Positions 27,220 to 36,611 of a stretch of 61,509 nucleotides of DNA are shown here, in pieces. The stretch covers positions 969,052 through 1,030,560 of the forward strand of contig NVSG01000001.1 of the NCBI GenBank assembly GCA_002401155.1, in the 5' to 3' direction. A program made the position numbers and the translations under genes. Position 1 is the first letter of the stretch; every line of letters begins with the position of its first letter. Origin of the DNA: Hyphomicrobiales bacterium (GTDB lineage Bacteria > Pseudomonadota > Alphaproteobacteria > Rhizobiales > Rhizobiaceae). The notes beneath the pieces are model-generated. The model made no database searches. It saw nothing but the letters and a program-made list of their open reading frames with translations, and was not told the origin of the DNA.

Positions 27220-28313
27220 GCCTGTTCAAACGCATATTGCGCCCTGCCCTATTTCATCTGGATGCTGAGCGAGCGCACAAACTATCTTTGCTGGCGCTAA
27301 AGCGTGGTCTTTCCCTGCCTGTCATACAGACAAATGATCAACGTCTGGCAATCAGCCTGTTCGGACTCAAATTCCCAAATCCGGTTGGTCTCGCCGCAGG
27401 TTTCGATAAAAACGCCGAGGTGCCCGACGCAATACTACGCCTTGGCTTCGGCTTTACCGAAGTTGGAAGCCTTACGCCGCGCCCGCAATCGGGCAATCCA
27501 AAACCCAGAGTTTTCCGTCTGCCGGAGGATAGCGGCGTCATCAATCGCATGGGCTTCAACAATGATGGCCACACGGCCGCCCTTGCCAGATTAGAAGCCA
27601 GAAAATCCAGAGGCGGTATTGTCGGCGTCAACATCGGAGCCAATAAAGACTCCGATAATTTCATTGCAGATTACGAATTGGGCCTCGAAAAATTCTGGCA
27701 GGTGGCAGACTATTTCACCGCTAATATTTCCTCGCCAAACACCCCGGGCCTGCGCGATTTACAGGCAAGAGATAGTTTAACCGAACTGCTTAAACGACTG
27801 GCAGATAAACGTAATGAACTTATTGACACCACCCAAATTTCCCGTCCGCTTTTATTAAAAATCGCACCTGATCTGGACGAAAACCAGATGGATGACATCG
27901 CCCATGTGGTCACATCCCAGCCCCTCGATGGCCTGATCATTTCCAACACCACGCTTGCCCGCGACAATCTCAAAAACACCAAATATCGCGATGAGGCCGG
28001 AGGCCTCTCCGGGCGACCATTATTTGAAAAATCCACCATCATTCTTGCCCAGATGCGCCAACGCATTGGCAAGGATTTACCGATCATCGGCGTTGGCGGT
28101 ATTGATAGCGCTGCCAGCGCCATTCAAAAACTTGAAGCAGGCGCAAACCTGATACAGCTTTATTCCGGCATGGTTTTCCAAGGGCCTGATCTCGCCGCAA
28201 AAATCAATGCCGGAATCGTGACGCATATGAACCAGAAAAACATCTCGCATGTCTCTCGGTTGACTGGTACAAGCACCGATGAATGGGCTTCAAAAAAGCC
28301 AATTTCAACATAG
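27216..28313 (+). CDS. pyrD: Dihydroorotate dehydrogenase (quinone)
   Basis: A class 2, membrane-associated FMN enzyme that oxidises dihydroorotate to orotate with quinone as acceptor, in pyrimidine synthesis. The 365 residues include the class 2 N-terminal membrane-association segment (LKRGLSLPV region), LAAGFDKNAEV near 60, the substrate-loop serine region NISSPNTPGLRDLQ near 170, LLLKIAPD with the active lysine, and VGGIDSAASA near 290. It is co-translated with the DUF952 gene upstream and followed by arsC after 23 bases. Confidence 0.95.
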   Translation: MSLFKRILRPALFHLDAERAHKLSLLALKRGLSLPVIQTNDQRLAISLFGLKFPNPVGLAAGFDKNAEVPDAILRLGFGFTEVGSLTPRPQSGNPKPRVFRLPEDSGVINRMGFNNDGHTAALARLEARKSRGGIVGVNIGANKDSDNFIADYELGLEKFWQVADYFTANISSPNTPGLRDLQARDSLTELLKRLADKRNELIDTTQISRPLLLKIAPDLDENQMDDIAHVVTSQPLDGLIISNTTLARDNLKNTKYRDEAGGLSGRPLFEKSTIILAQMRQRIGKDLPIIGVGGIDSAASAIQKLEAGANLIQLYSGMVFQGPDLAAKINAGIVTHMNQKNISHVSRLTGTSTDEWASKKPIST

Positions 28314-28336
28314 CCTCGACATAGTGGAGAAACATC

Positions 28337-28681
28337 ATGACCACCGTAATCTGGCATAACCCAAGATGTTCCAAATCACGACAGACCCTGCAATTGCTGC
28401 GCGATCGCTCCTTTGATCCGGAAATTGTCGAGTATCTCAAAAACCCGCCCAGCGAAGAAGAAATCGCAGCAGTTCTCAAAATGCTGGATATCGAACCACG
28501 CAAATTAATGCGCACTTCAGAATCGGTTTATCGCGAGCAGGATTTAGCCGACGAAAAGAGCGATGCAGCCCTGATCGAAGCCATGTGGAATTACCCTATT
28601 TTGATCGAACGCCCCGTGGTTATTCACGATGATAAGGCAATGATTGGCCGCCCACCGGAAGCCGTTTTATCTATTTTGTAG
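28337..28681 (+). CDS. arsC: Arsenate reductase (glutaredoxin-type ArsC)
   Basis: A 114-residue ArsC of the thioredoxin-fold Spx/ArsC superfamily. The catalytic cysteine is C11 in NPRCSKSR, and the arginine segment IERPVVIHDDKAMIGRPPE is at 92-110, as in glutaredoxin-coupled arsenate reductases. No other ars gene is nearby, so it may be a housekeeping homologue and not part of a resistance operon. Ribosome site GGAG. Its 3' end overlaps the convergent MATE gene by 11 bases. Confidence 0.9.
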   Translation: MTTVIWHNPRCSKSRQTLQLLRDRSFDPEIVEYLKNPPSEEEIAAVLKMLDIEPRKLMRTSESVYREQDLADEKSDAALIEAMWNYPILIERPVVIHDDKAMIGRPPEAVLSIL

Positions 28682-30020
28682 CCATCTTTGCAAAGGTTGC
28701 ATTGGCCACCGGACCGACCCGTATCAAAAGCAAAATGCCCCGAATAACGAGGAAGCAATTGAGCGACAACCAAAGTCCGTGATTGCCCATAGAATCGCGG
28801 GTCAGCCACCAGATCAGCACGTAGATAATCAACGACACAACCATCATTTTGCTGATTTCACGCGTCCACGTGCCACCAAAAAACACCCCGTCCAACTGAT
28901 AAGCCACAACCCCCGTTATGGGAGTGAGGCAGGCCCATAACATATAGGTTTTAGCCTCATCTCGAACGCTATCAAGCACCGTCAAAAAGTCTATGAGTGT
29001 ACTTCCGCCAAGGTATAACATCGACGCCAAAACAAAAGCCAGGCCGCCATTCCATGCACTGGTAAGCTTGAACGCCCGCCAAAACCCAGCGCGATATTTT
29101 GCGCCAATCGCCCGCCCGGACAATTGCTCGGCAGCCAGTGCCAGGCCATCCAGAAAATAGGCCGTCATAATGAAAAAATGCATCAAAATAGCGTTAGCAG
29201 CCAGAGTAACCTCACCAAATCGCGCACCTTGTGTCGTAAAAAACGCAAAGGCAAATATCAGCGCAAAATTACGCAACACAATATCAAAATTGAGACCCAA
29301 TAGCCGTTTCAAAGCACCACCATCCAGAACAATATTCCTGCTTGGCCGCTTGCTATGGTCGAGCATACGATAGCACAAAAACGCACCCGCTAAACTCGCA
29401 ACAATCTCGCCAATAACCGTTGCAATCGCCACGCCAAAAATACCCCAACCCAGCCACAAGCCAAAGGCAATGCTGAGTATGATATTGATAACGCTCAATA
29501 ACACCTGCAAACCAAGAGCCACGCCAGTGCGGCCTTGGCCCAAAAACCAGCCAAGCATGGCATAATTTATCGCTGTAAACGGCGCACCAAACACCCGCAC
29601 CGTGACATAGGTCGTGGTCGCGGCTGCAACAGATGCCCCCGGTTGCATCATCCACAGGCCGAGCTTTACCAAAAGCGGACCAAGCAGCATGGCCCCGATG
29701 CCAAACACCAGCCCAACGCCCACCGCCCGAAACAAAATCGCTTGGCTATCCACTTCATCCTCACGCCCAAACGCCTGCGCCGTAAGCCCGCTTGTGCTCA
29801 CCCGCAAAAAGTTAAAAGCAACAAAAATCAAGTCGATGATAATGGCACCAACCGCCAAGCCGCCGATCATCGCAGCATCACCAAACTGCCCCACAACAGC
29901 TGTATCCACCAGCCCCAGCAAAGGCGTGGTCAAATAAGCCAGCGTCACAGGAACGGCCAGTGAAAACACCAGCCGATTGGTTATTTCAAAGGGTTTTTCA
30001 CCTAAAACTTTATTTGCCAA
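28671..30020 (-). CDS. MATE-family efflux transporter (DinF-like)
   Basis: A 449-residue polytopic protein with about 12 hydrophobic segments, of the multidrug and toxic compound extrusion family, DinF/NorM type. The N-terminal half has the typical PVTLAYLTTPLLGLVDTAVVGQ. The start appears to be TTG (30020) lying inside the end of the DUF6460 gene. No ATG is in frame nearby, and an in-frame stop lies three codons upstream. Translation is therefore probably coupled to the upstream gene. Substrate unknown. Confidence 0.9.
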   Translation of the reverse strand: MANKVLGEKPFEITNRLVFSLAVPVTLAYLTTPLLGLVDTAVVGQFGDAAMIGGLAVGAIIIDLIFVAFNFLRVSTSGLTAQAFGREDEVDSQAILFRAVGVGLVFGIGAMLLGPLLVKLGLWMMQPGASVAAATTTYVTVRVFGAPFTAINYAMLGWFLGQGRTGVALGLQVLLSVINIILSIAFGLWLGWGIFGVAIATVIGEIVASLAGAFLCYRMLDHSKRPSRNIVLDGGALKRLLGLNFDIVLRNFALIFAFAFFTTQGARFGEVTLAANAILMHFFIMTAYFLDGLALAAEQLSGRAIGAKYRAGFWRAFKLTSAWNGGLAFVLASMLYLGGSTLIDFLTVLDSVRDEAKTYMLWACLTPITGVVAYQLDGVFFGGTWTREISKMMVVSLIIYVLIWWLTRDSMGNHGLWLSLNCFLVIRGILLLIRVGPVANATFAKMATK

Positions 30021-30276
30021 ACCGAATCAGCCTCATCAGCAAAAATATCGGCACCACGATAAGCGCGCCCCAGACAAAGTAACGCGCAATGCGCCAAATT
30101 GCATCAAATCCCAATTGGTAAATCTTGACGAAAAAATCCTCAACCGCATACCAGACTTCAATAGGCGTGAAATTCAGGGCACTCATAATGATGCCCACTA
30201 TGAAGGAAATTACCGCCAATTTAACGACTGTACGTCCAAGTGAATCGCCCAAGAACCGTGTAATACCGTTTGACAT
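30010..30276 (-). CDS. DUF6460 family small membrane protein
   Basis: An 88-residue protein with two hydrophobic segments (about 18-37 and 62-82). The first half contains DSLGRTVVKLAVISFIVGIIMSAL, and the sequence between the segments matches the Hyphomicrobiales-restricted DUF6460 pattern as I recall it. Function unknown. Its last 11 bases overlap the MATE transporter gene. The nearest upstream gene is the RNase T2 gene, 63 bases away on the same strand. Confidence 0.8.
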   Translation of the reverse strand: MSNGITRFLGDSLGRTVVKLAVISFIVGIIMSALNFTPIEVWYAVEDFFVKIYQLGFDAIWRIARYFVWGALIVVPIFLLMRLIRFGK

Positions 30277-30339
30277 TGAATTGCGCCCGTAAGGTTTCGA
30301 TACACCCCAAATAGGGGCAGGAACTCAAATTGCCAAGGT

Positions 30340-31068
30340 TTATTGTTGGCCAACAGGATCGACAATGCCGCCCGGACAAGGTTTCTTGTCATCAGGCAAG
30401 GCTGAAAGTAATAATTTCCCTACATCAGCACCGATTTCACCTGCCAGCGCCAATGTGAGCTCCGAAATCAAACGCCGCCCCGAATCATCGCTGCAACTCA
30501 CTCGTACGCGCAAGCCGCTTCCCGCACCAAAACTTTCATCCATCGCCGCCCGGATTTGCTTTGTGGTGATGTGCTTGCCGATATTCCCGGCAAATAATTC
30601 ACGCAAGGGCGATGCATTCAGCTTTTCCATCAACACCAGACTGTCTGCGAAATATTTTTCCGGCATATCGGAATAACAACTGCCATGCTTGATCCACTCA
30701 TGGCGCTGCAATCCAGATTGATAACCGGGCATCACCCGTTGCAATTCAGTTCGCAAATCTTCGCTCAACTCAAGTCGCGAAATCTGCATCCACTTTCCCC
30801 GCTTGTCGCGCTGAATATCCTTTTCAGATACCCCACAATAACTCTTGGAGCGAGGCTGCGGCCAAAGTCCGTGCAGCGCAAAATGCGAGGCATCATAGCG
30901 CGATGATGTCTGGCTCCGGCATTCCTTTTTGCGAGAATGGGTTTCACAAAATGCCGGCTGCCAAGAGATCGCGAGAATGGCGTCTGCCGCCCGTGGTGCG
31001 GAAGATTCAGCACCATCAGTACAGCCATGAACAAACAACAAAACACTGATCAAAAGGACAAATCTCAT
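30340..31068 (-). CDS. Ribonuclease T2 family protein, probable lipoprotein
   Basis: A 242-residue endoribonuclease of the T2/RNase I family. The two catalytic boxes are present: HGLWPQ with H66, and HEWIKHGSCY with H123, E124, K127 and H128. Four or more cysteines could form the usual disulfides. The N-terminus (MRFVLLISVLLFVHGC) ends in a lipobox-like VHGC, so the protein is probably attached to a membrane in the periplasm and not freely secreted. It would degrade RNA non-specifically, giving 2',3'-cyclic phosphates. It is divergent from the Lhr-like helicase gene. Confidence 0.9.
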   Translation of the reverse strand: MRFVLLISVLLFVHGCTDGAESSAPRAADAILAISWQPAFCETHSRKKECRSQTSSRYDASHFALHGLWPQPRSKSYCGVSEKDIQRDKRGKWMQISRLELSEDLRTELQRVMPGYQSGLQRHEWIKHGSCYSDMPEKYFADSLVLMEKLNASPLRELFAGNIGKHITTKQIRAAMDESFGAGSGLRVRVSCSDDSGRRLISELTLALAGEIGADVGKLLLSALPDDKKPCPGGIVDPVGQQ

Positions 31069-31156
31069 AAGGCCTCTATGACAGAATTTGTCACCTCACA
31101 AAAGCCTGACCGATTTATCCCTCGACGCGACCACCCACCCGAACTAACCTCAATGC

Positions 31157-33691
31157 GTGAATCAAAAACTGCACACCGGCCCTGAAGCCATTGAAAATAC
31201 GTTCACTCTTCCTGATCAATTTGACAATTGGTTCGCTGGGAAGGGCTGGCAACCGCGTGCGCATCAGTTGGAATTGTTGTCGCGACTTCAAAACAATGAA
31301 TCAAGTCTACTGATCGCTCCCACAGGCGCAGGCAAAACACTGGCTGGCTTTCTACCATCCCTAATCGAAATCGCTTCACGGCCAAAGCGCAAACCGGGCG
31401 GGGCCCATCGTAGCATCCACACGCTCTACATCTCGCCGCTGAAAGCCCTTGCCGTTGATATCGAGCGCAATCTGGCGATGCCGGTTGAGGAAATGGGTCT
31501 CGCAACAAAAATCGAAACCCGCACCGGCGACACCCCCGCCCACAAACGCCAACGTCAAAAACTGGCCCCGCCCGATATTCTCCTCACTACGCCGGAGCAA
31601 CTCTCGCTGCTGATTGCCGCAAAGGATTGCGAGCGTTTTTTCGATGGTCTGGAAATCGTCATCTTCGATGAATTACACTCATTGGTCACCTCCAAGCGCG
31701 GCCATTTGCTATCACTGGCACTGGCTCGCCTGCGCACCTTCCGCCCGAATTTGCGAACCATCGGACTTTCCGCAACGGTCGCCACCCCATCTGAACTTTG
31801 CCAATGGCTCGTCGCCCAAGGCCCCGATGGCGAGGTGCATGAATCAAGCCTGATCGAAGTCACGGGCGGCGCGAAACCAAACATCACCATCCTGAAATCA
31901 GAAAATCGCATCCCGTGGGCAGGCCATTCGGCACGCTACGCCATGAAGGATGTTTACCACGCTATTCAGGACCACAAGACCACGCTGTTATTCGTCAACA
32001 CACGCAGTCAGGCTGAGCTACTGTTTCAGGAATTGTGGCGCATCAATGATGATACATTACCGATTGCCCTTCATCACGGCTCGCTTGATGTGAGCCAGAG
32101 GCGCAGGGTCGAACAGGCGATGAGTGATAATGCGCTGCGTGCAGTCGTTGCTACCTCAACTCTTGATCTGGGTATTGATTGGAGCGATGTGGATCTGGTG
32201 ATCCATGTGGGAGCACCTAAGGGCGCCAGCAGATTAGCCCAGCGTATCGGCCGTTCCAATCACCGCATGGATGAACCCTCCAAAGCCATTTTGATACCGG
32301 CAAACCGCTTCGAAGTGCTTGAGTGCCAAGCAGCACTCGATGCCAATTATCTGGGGTCTCAGGATACCCCACCTTTGATCGATGGCGGTCTCGACGTCTT
32401 GGCCCAACACGTGCTTGGCAGCGCCTGCGCCAAGCCGTTTGACGAAGATAAACTCTATGCCGAAATCATCACGGCGGCACCCTATGCCAGCCTTTCGCGC
32501 GAAAATTTCGACAAGGTTCTCGATTTCGTTGCCACCGGAGGATACGCCCTACGCACCTACGACCAATATGCCAAATTACGCAAAACCGAGGATGGCACAT
32601 GGCGCGTCACCCATCCGCGCGTTGCTCAACAATATCGCCTCAATGCGGGAACCATCGTAGAATTCCCAAAACTCGATGTACGCATGACCCGCCAGCGTTT
32701 CGGCAAAGGCAACAATGCCAGAGGCCCCATGCGTGGCGGCATGATGTTGGGCCGTATTGAGGAAGGTTTCGTCGAAGCCCTCGCCCCCGGCGATACATTC
32801 CGCTTTGCAGGAAAAGTCCTACGCTTCGAAGGCATTCGCGAAAGCATTTGCTACGTATCAAACGCTGCCGACACCGACCCGAAAATCCCGTCTTATGCCG
32901 GTGGAAAATTTCCACTCTCCACCTTTTTGGCCGAGCAAGTCCGCGCCATGCTGGCCAATCCTGAAAGCTGGAAGCGCCTGCCGGAACAGGTGAGAGAATG
33001 GCTGGAAATACAGAAGGTAAAATCGATATTGCCAAAGCAAGATGAATTGCTGGTCGAAACTTTTCCCCGCGCCGACAAGTTCTACATGATGCTATATCCT
33101 TTTGAGGGACGCATGGCGCATCAAACACTAGGCATGCTGCTCACACGTCGTCTCGAACGCGCCCATGCCCGCCCATTGGGCTTCATGGCAACAGATTACG
33201 CTCTGGGCATATGGGGCTTGCGCGATTTCGGGCACATGTTCAAATCCGGCGAGTTGTCCCTTTCCAGACTACTCGATGAAGATATGCTGGGCGATGATCT
33301 GGATGCGTGGCTGGATGAATCCTTCTTGCTCAAACGTACCTTCCGCCAATGCGCCACCATCGCTGGCCTGATCGAACAACGCTTCCCCGGCAAGGAAAAA
33401 TCTGGCCGTCAAATGACCGTTTCCTCTGATCTGATTTACGATGTATTACGCACCCACCAGCCCGATCATATCCTGCTAATGGCAACCAAAGAGGATGCTG
33501 CACGAGGCCTTCTAGATGTGCAGCGCCTCGGTGATTTATTATCGCGCATCAAGACACGAATCGTGCATAAGAACCTTGAGCAGATATCACCGCTCGCGGT
33601 GCCGGTCATGATGGAGATCGGTAAGGAATCCATTGCCGGCGAAGCACAAGACGCACTTCTTGCAGAAGCGGCAGAGGAATTATTGAGGTAA
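31157..33691 (+). CDS. Ligase-associated DNA damage response DEXH-box helicase (Lhr-like)
   Basis: An 844-residue superfamily 2 helicase of the short Lhr-like group. Walker A is APTGAGKTLAGFLPS near residue 54, the DEXH box is VIFDELHSL near 172, motif III is GLSATVATP, and motif VI is QRIGRSNHR near 365. It starts at GTG. The family usually sits with an ATP-dependent DNA ligase, a beta-CASP exonuclease and the PdeM nuclease. Here only PdeM follows, two bases after the stop. It probably unwinds DNA or DNA:RNA hybrids during repair. Confidence 0.92.
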   Translation: MNQKLHTGPEAIENTFTLPDQFDNWFAGKGWQPRAHQLELLSRLQNNESSLLIAPTGAGKTLAGFLPSLIEIASRPKRKPGGAHRSIHTLYISPLKALAVDIERNLAMPVEEMGLATKIETRTGDTPAHKRQRQKLAPPDILLTTPEQLSLLIAAKDCERFFDGLEIVIFDELHSLVTSKRGHLLSLALARLRTFRPNLRTIGLSATVATPSELCQWLVAQGPDGEVHESSLIEVTGGAKPNITILKSENRIPWAGHSARYAMKDVYHAIQDHKTTLLFVNTRSQAELLFQELWRINDDTLPIALHHGSLDVSQRRRVEQAMSDNALRAVVATSTLDLGIDWSDVDLVIHVGAPKGASRLAQRIGRSNHRMDEPSKAILIPANRFEVLECQAALDANYLGSQDTPPLIDGGLDVLAQHVLGSACAKPFDEDKLYAEIITAAPYASLSRENFDKVLDFVATGGYALRTYDQYAKLRKTEDGTWRVTHPRVAQQYRLNAGTIVEFPKLDVRMTRQRFGKGNNARGPMRGGMMLGRIEEGFVEALAPGDTFRFAGKVLRFEGIRESICYVSNAADTDPKIPSYAGGKFPLSTFLAEQVRAMLANPESWKRLPEQVREWLEIQKVKSILPKQDELLVETFPRADKFYMMLYPFEGRMAHQTLGMLLTRRLERAHARPLGFMATDYALGIWGLRDFGHMFKSGELSLSRLLDEDMLGDDLDAWLDESFLLKRTFRQCATIAGLIEQRFPGKEKSGRQMTVSSDLIYDVLRTHQPDHILLMATKEDAARGLLDVQRLGDLLSRIKTRIVHKNLEQISPLAVPVMMEIGKESIAGEAQDALLAEAAEELLR

Positions 33692-33693
33692 CG

Positions 33694-34401
33694 ATGACAG
33701 CGCAATTTCTCAAACAAAGAGAACCAAATTGCGAACTGGAAATCGCCGGCGAAGCCTTCGTCTGCGACCCGTCCGGCTGCCTCTATTGGCCCGAACAAAA
33801 CTGCATGATTGTTTCCGATCTGCATCTGGAAAAAGGGTCTTCCTTAGCCGCCAAAGGTCGGCTGATACCGCCTTATGACACAGGTGAGACCCTAAGCCGG
33901 CTTCAACTGCGGCTTGATTATTGGCAGCCAAAAGTTGTTATTTCACTGGGAGACAGCTTCCATGATGCTGACGCCGCGACACGCATTCCAAGCGAATATC
34001 ATTCTCAGTTGGAAGCCATGATCAAAGGCCGCGACTGGATTTGGATACGCGGCAATCATGATCCCAAAGCCCCGGGAAACTTTAGTGGGGAAGACGCAAT
34101 CGAGCTTACAATCGGCGCGATCACCTTCCGCCATGAGCCTCAATCTGGCAGCTCAACCGGCGAGATTGCCGGGCACCTTCATCCAGCAGCAAAAATTAAA
34201 CGACGCGGTAGATCCGTGCGTCGCCGTTGTTTTGTCGGTGATGGTACAAGATTGATCATGCCCTCATTTGGAACTTTCACCGGAGGTTTGAACATTCGCC
34301 ATAAAGCGTTTGACGGTATGTTTTCTGAGGAAAACTTACATGCATGGGTGATGGGACAAAACAGCGTTTTCCAAATCCATGCCCGGCAATTGGTGAGTTA
34401 A
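33694..34401 (+). CDS. pdeM: Ligase-associated DNA damage response endonuclease PdeM
   Basis: A 235-residue calcineurin-type metallophosphoesterase. All metal-binding motifs are visible: VSDLHLEKG, SLGDSFHD, RGNHDP and GHLHP. The family is annotated as a DNA endonuclease of the Lhr-associated repair group. The ATG follows the helicase stop by two bases with ribosome site GAGGT, so the two are co-translated. The ligase and exonuclease partners are absent from this stretch and may be elsewhere or lost. Confidence 0.92.
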   Translation: MTAQFLKQREPNCELEIAGEAFVCDPSGCLYWPEQNCMIVSDLHLEKGSSLAAKGRLIPPYDTGETLSRLQLRLDYWQPKVVISLGDSFHDADAATRIPSEYHSQLEAMIKGRDWIWIRGNHDPKAPGNFSGEDAIELTIGAITFRHEPQSGSSTGEIAGHLHPAAKIKRRGRSVRRRCFVGDGTRLIMPSFGTFTGGLNIRHKAFDGMFSEENLHAWVMGQNSVFQIHARQLVS

Positions 34402-34407
34402 CCCAAT

Positions 34408-34866
34408 TCAGTAAATCGCAACAAATACCACCATATGGCATGCGACAATCAACAGAACGAACATAATTCGAACTCTCGCATACCACTGCGGCATATGAGA
34501 AAGGTTTGGAGAAAAACTATCCCACGCCCCCTGCGCGCAATATATCAATAGCAATGCCAAAATTCCGAAAGGCCCGGAGATAAACAGCGCCAGCCAACCA
34601 GCCACCGGAAGCAGCGTCGCAGCAGACATCTTGCTTGGAGAATCAGGAGCGGAAAATACTGTAGAACCCCAACGAACGCCGCCCATAAAGGCCAACATGA
34701 TGGCTGACCAAGTCTTGAACATTTCGACCACCGGGCCAAATACCGGGCTTTCTTTTCCAAGTAATATCAGCGTCAGTGCGCAGCCAATGAACGGCACAAT
34801 CGAGAACACAGACATTATTATCGCCGGGACAGATTTGTCCTGCGTACTTTCTATAGTCTCATTCAT
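34408..34866 (-). CDS. DUF3429 family membrane protein
   Basis: A 152-residue protein with four to five hydrophobic segments and the family motif FMGGVRWGS near residue 60. DUF3429 proteins are inner-membrane proteins of unknown function. It lies 21 bases after the TIGR02186 gene and may be the third gene of that operon. It converges on pdeM. Confidence 0.87.
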   Translation of the reverse strand: MNETIESTQDKSVPAIIMSVFSIVPFIGCALTLILLGKESPVFGPVVEMFKTWSAIMLAFMGGVRWGSTVFSAPDSPSKMSAATLLPVAGWLALFISGPFGILALLLIYCAQGAWDSFSPNLSHMPQWYARVRIMFVLLIVACHMVVFVAIY

Positions 34867-34887
34867 CCCAGCCTAGTCCTTGTGAAC

Positions 34888-35679
34888 CTAGTCTCTGCGG
34901 AAAAGCACATTGGCGATCCAGCCCGTTGAAATCGCTAGCAAAACAGCCATCAGGCCGTAAAGCAATCCGTTCTCATGGGCCAGTTCGTAAATCCAGCGCT
35001 CAAATCCAACTTTCTCGACAGTAAAGGAAGCCGTTTTAGTGTCAATGATTTCGCCCTTCAGTAACAAGTGAGCGGTAACCTCGTGAGTGCCGATGGGAAC
35101 ATTAGCCGGAAGTTCAACCGCCGCACGAAAAAGGGTTTTACCTATAAAAGTCAGACCGCTATCCTGTTCGGTAAACAATTCTTCATCCAGCCGGATACGG
35201 TTTAGCGCCGCCGAAAAATCCGGCGCCTTGAGCATCAAGGTTTGACGATCCCGCCCGATCAGATAAAAATCAAGGTTGTTCACCCCAAGCTTGTTGTTCT
35301 TTAAAACCTCTTCGCTTGCGCTGTCTTGAATCGGTTTTGCTGAAACAATGGTATAAAAACCAGGCACTTCGCCATAGGTTCTTGAGCGTTTATTTACCCA
35401 AACCCCAAGTACTCTTTGCTTCTTGCGTACAACCAAATCCCGTGCGGGGCCTTTGACCGTGACCAGCACAGTGTATTCATAAAGCGCAGCGGCAGTTGGC
35501 TCCGGGTCTTCAATCGAGCCAAACACGAAAATTCTAGTGCCTGAAAAACTGGAATTCACCGGAACAGTATCAACGGAAACACCAATTTGCAGCTCTTCAC
35601 CATGAGCCAATGAAAGGGCAAATAAACTCACCACCAACGAAAAAACAACTGTCAGGATATGGAAGCAGCGACCCAACAT
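34888..35679 (-). CDS. TIGR02186 family protein (exported, one C-terminal membrane anchor)
   Basis: A 263-residue protein with a signal peptide (hydrophobic 9-25, cleavage near AHGEE), a beta-rich periplasmic domain containing SFSGTRIFVFGSIED near residue 44 and VWVNKRSRTYGEVPGFY near 110, and a C-terminal membrane helix (GLLYGLMAVLLAISTGWIA) ending RRD. This matches the TIGR02186 family of alphaproteobacteria. Its start overlaps the TauE gene stop by one base (TGATG). The constant pairing suggests it is a partner of the permease, possibly a periplasmic receptor or lid. Confidence 0.87.
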   Translation of the reverse strand: MLGRCFHILTVVFSLVVSLFALSLAHGEELQIGVSVDTVPVNSSFSGTRIFVFGSIEDPEPTAAALYEYTVLVTVKGPARDLVVRKKQRVLGVWVNKRSRTYGEVPGFYTIVSAKPIQDSASEEVLKNNKLGVNNLDFYLIGRDRQTLMLKAPDFSAALNRIRLDEELFTEQDSGLTFIGKTLFRAAVELPANVPIGTHEVTAHLLLKGEIIDTKTASFTVEKVGFERWIYELAHENGLLYGLMAVLLAISTGWIANVLFRRD

Positions 35680-36611
35680 CAGTGCCCCACCCCGACATTT
35701 GAAAAGCTAAGCGAGAACAAATCGTCCGGCGTTACCACCAGATCATAGCCAAGGCGAAGGCATACCGCCAAAACCATCAGCCCAAGCAATATGCGCAATT
35801 GCTCCCCGCGCAGTTTGTGTCCGGCAGCTGCGCCAAACTGCGCACCAATCACTCCGCCAACCATCAAGATAAACGCCAGCACCACATCAACCGTCTGATT
35901 GGTGGAGGATTGAATAATGGTCGTATAGGCAGTCACAAAAATGATCTGAAACAGCGACGTTCCAATCACCACATTGGTTGGCACATGCAGCAGATAAATC
36001 ATCGCCGGCACCATGATAAAGCCACCACCAACACCCATAATGGATGCAAGCAGCCCCACCAGAACACCCAGCAGCAAAATCGGAATGGCACTCACATAGA
36101 GTTTGGATTTGCGAAACCGCATTTTGAACGGCAGGCCATGTATCCAGTTATGCTGCCCCGGTTTGCGCCGATCGCTGGGAACGCCTTTTTTGACCTTGCG
36201 CATGGCGCCGATGCTTTCAATGGTCATCAGACCACCGATCGATCCCAAAAACACCACATATAAAATGGAGATAATCAAATCCAGCTGGCCAGCTGTTCGC
36301 AAAGCCGAGAAAATATAAACCCCGCCCGTAGCCCCCGCTATGCCGCCAGTAAGCAGCACGACACCCAGCTTCACATCCACAGTTCCCTTGCGCAAATGCG
36401 CCAGTGCACCAGAAAACGATGAGGCGACAATCTGGTTTGCTTCGGTCGCAACCGCAATCGCTGGTGGAATATTATAAAATATCAACAATGGCGTCATCAA
36501 AAAACCACCGCCAACCCCAAACATGCCGGACAAAAAGCCCACAGCAGCTCCCATTCCAAATAGAATAAAAACACTGACGGACATTTCCGCGATGGGTAGA
36601 TAGATGCTCAC
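35679..36611 (-). CDS. TauE/SafE-family anion permease
   Basis: A roughly 310-residue membrane protein with eight or nine hydrophobic segments and the duplicated family signature GMFGVGGGFLMTPLLIFYNI (near 30-50) and SIMGVGGGFIMVPAMIYL (near 200). The family exports or imports sulfite, sulfoacetate or related sulfur anions. I chose GTG (36611) preceded by GAGGG; the region upstream to 36626 is not conserved. It forms a coupled pair with the TIGR02186 gene. No sulfur-metabolism enzyme is adjacent, so the substrate stays open. Confidence 0.9.
   Translation of the reverse strand: MSIYLPIAEMSVSVFILFGMGAAVGFLSGMFGVGGGFLMTPLLIFYNIPPAIAVATEANQIVASSFSGALAHLRKGTVDVKLGVVLLTGGIAGATGGVYIFSALRTAGQLDLIISILYVVFLGSIGGLMTIESIGAMRKVKKGVPSDRRKPGQHNWIHGLPFKMRFRKSKLYVSAIPILLLGVLVGLLASIMGVGGGFIMVPAMIYLLHVPTNVVIGTSLFQIIFVTAYTTIIQSSTNQTVDVVLAFILMVGGVIGAQFGAAAGHKLRGEQLRILLGLMVLAVCLRLGYDLVVTPDDLFSLSFSNVGVGH

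Noticed and set aside
35799..36263. A 154-codon frame opposite the TauE permease
   Set aside because: Asn/His/Gln-rich shadow of a membrane protein gene; no start signal.
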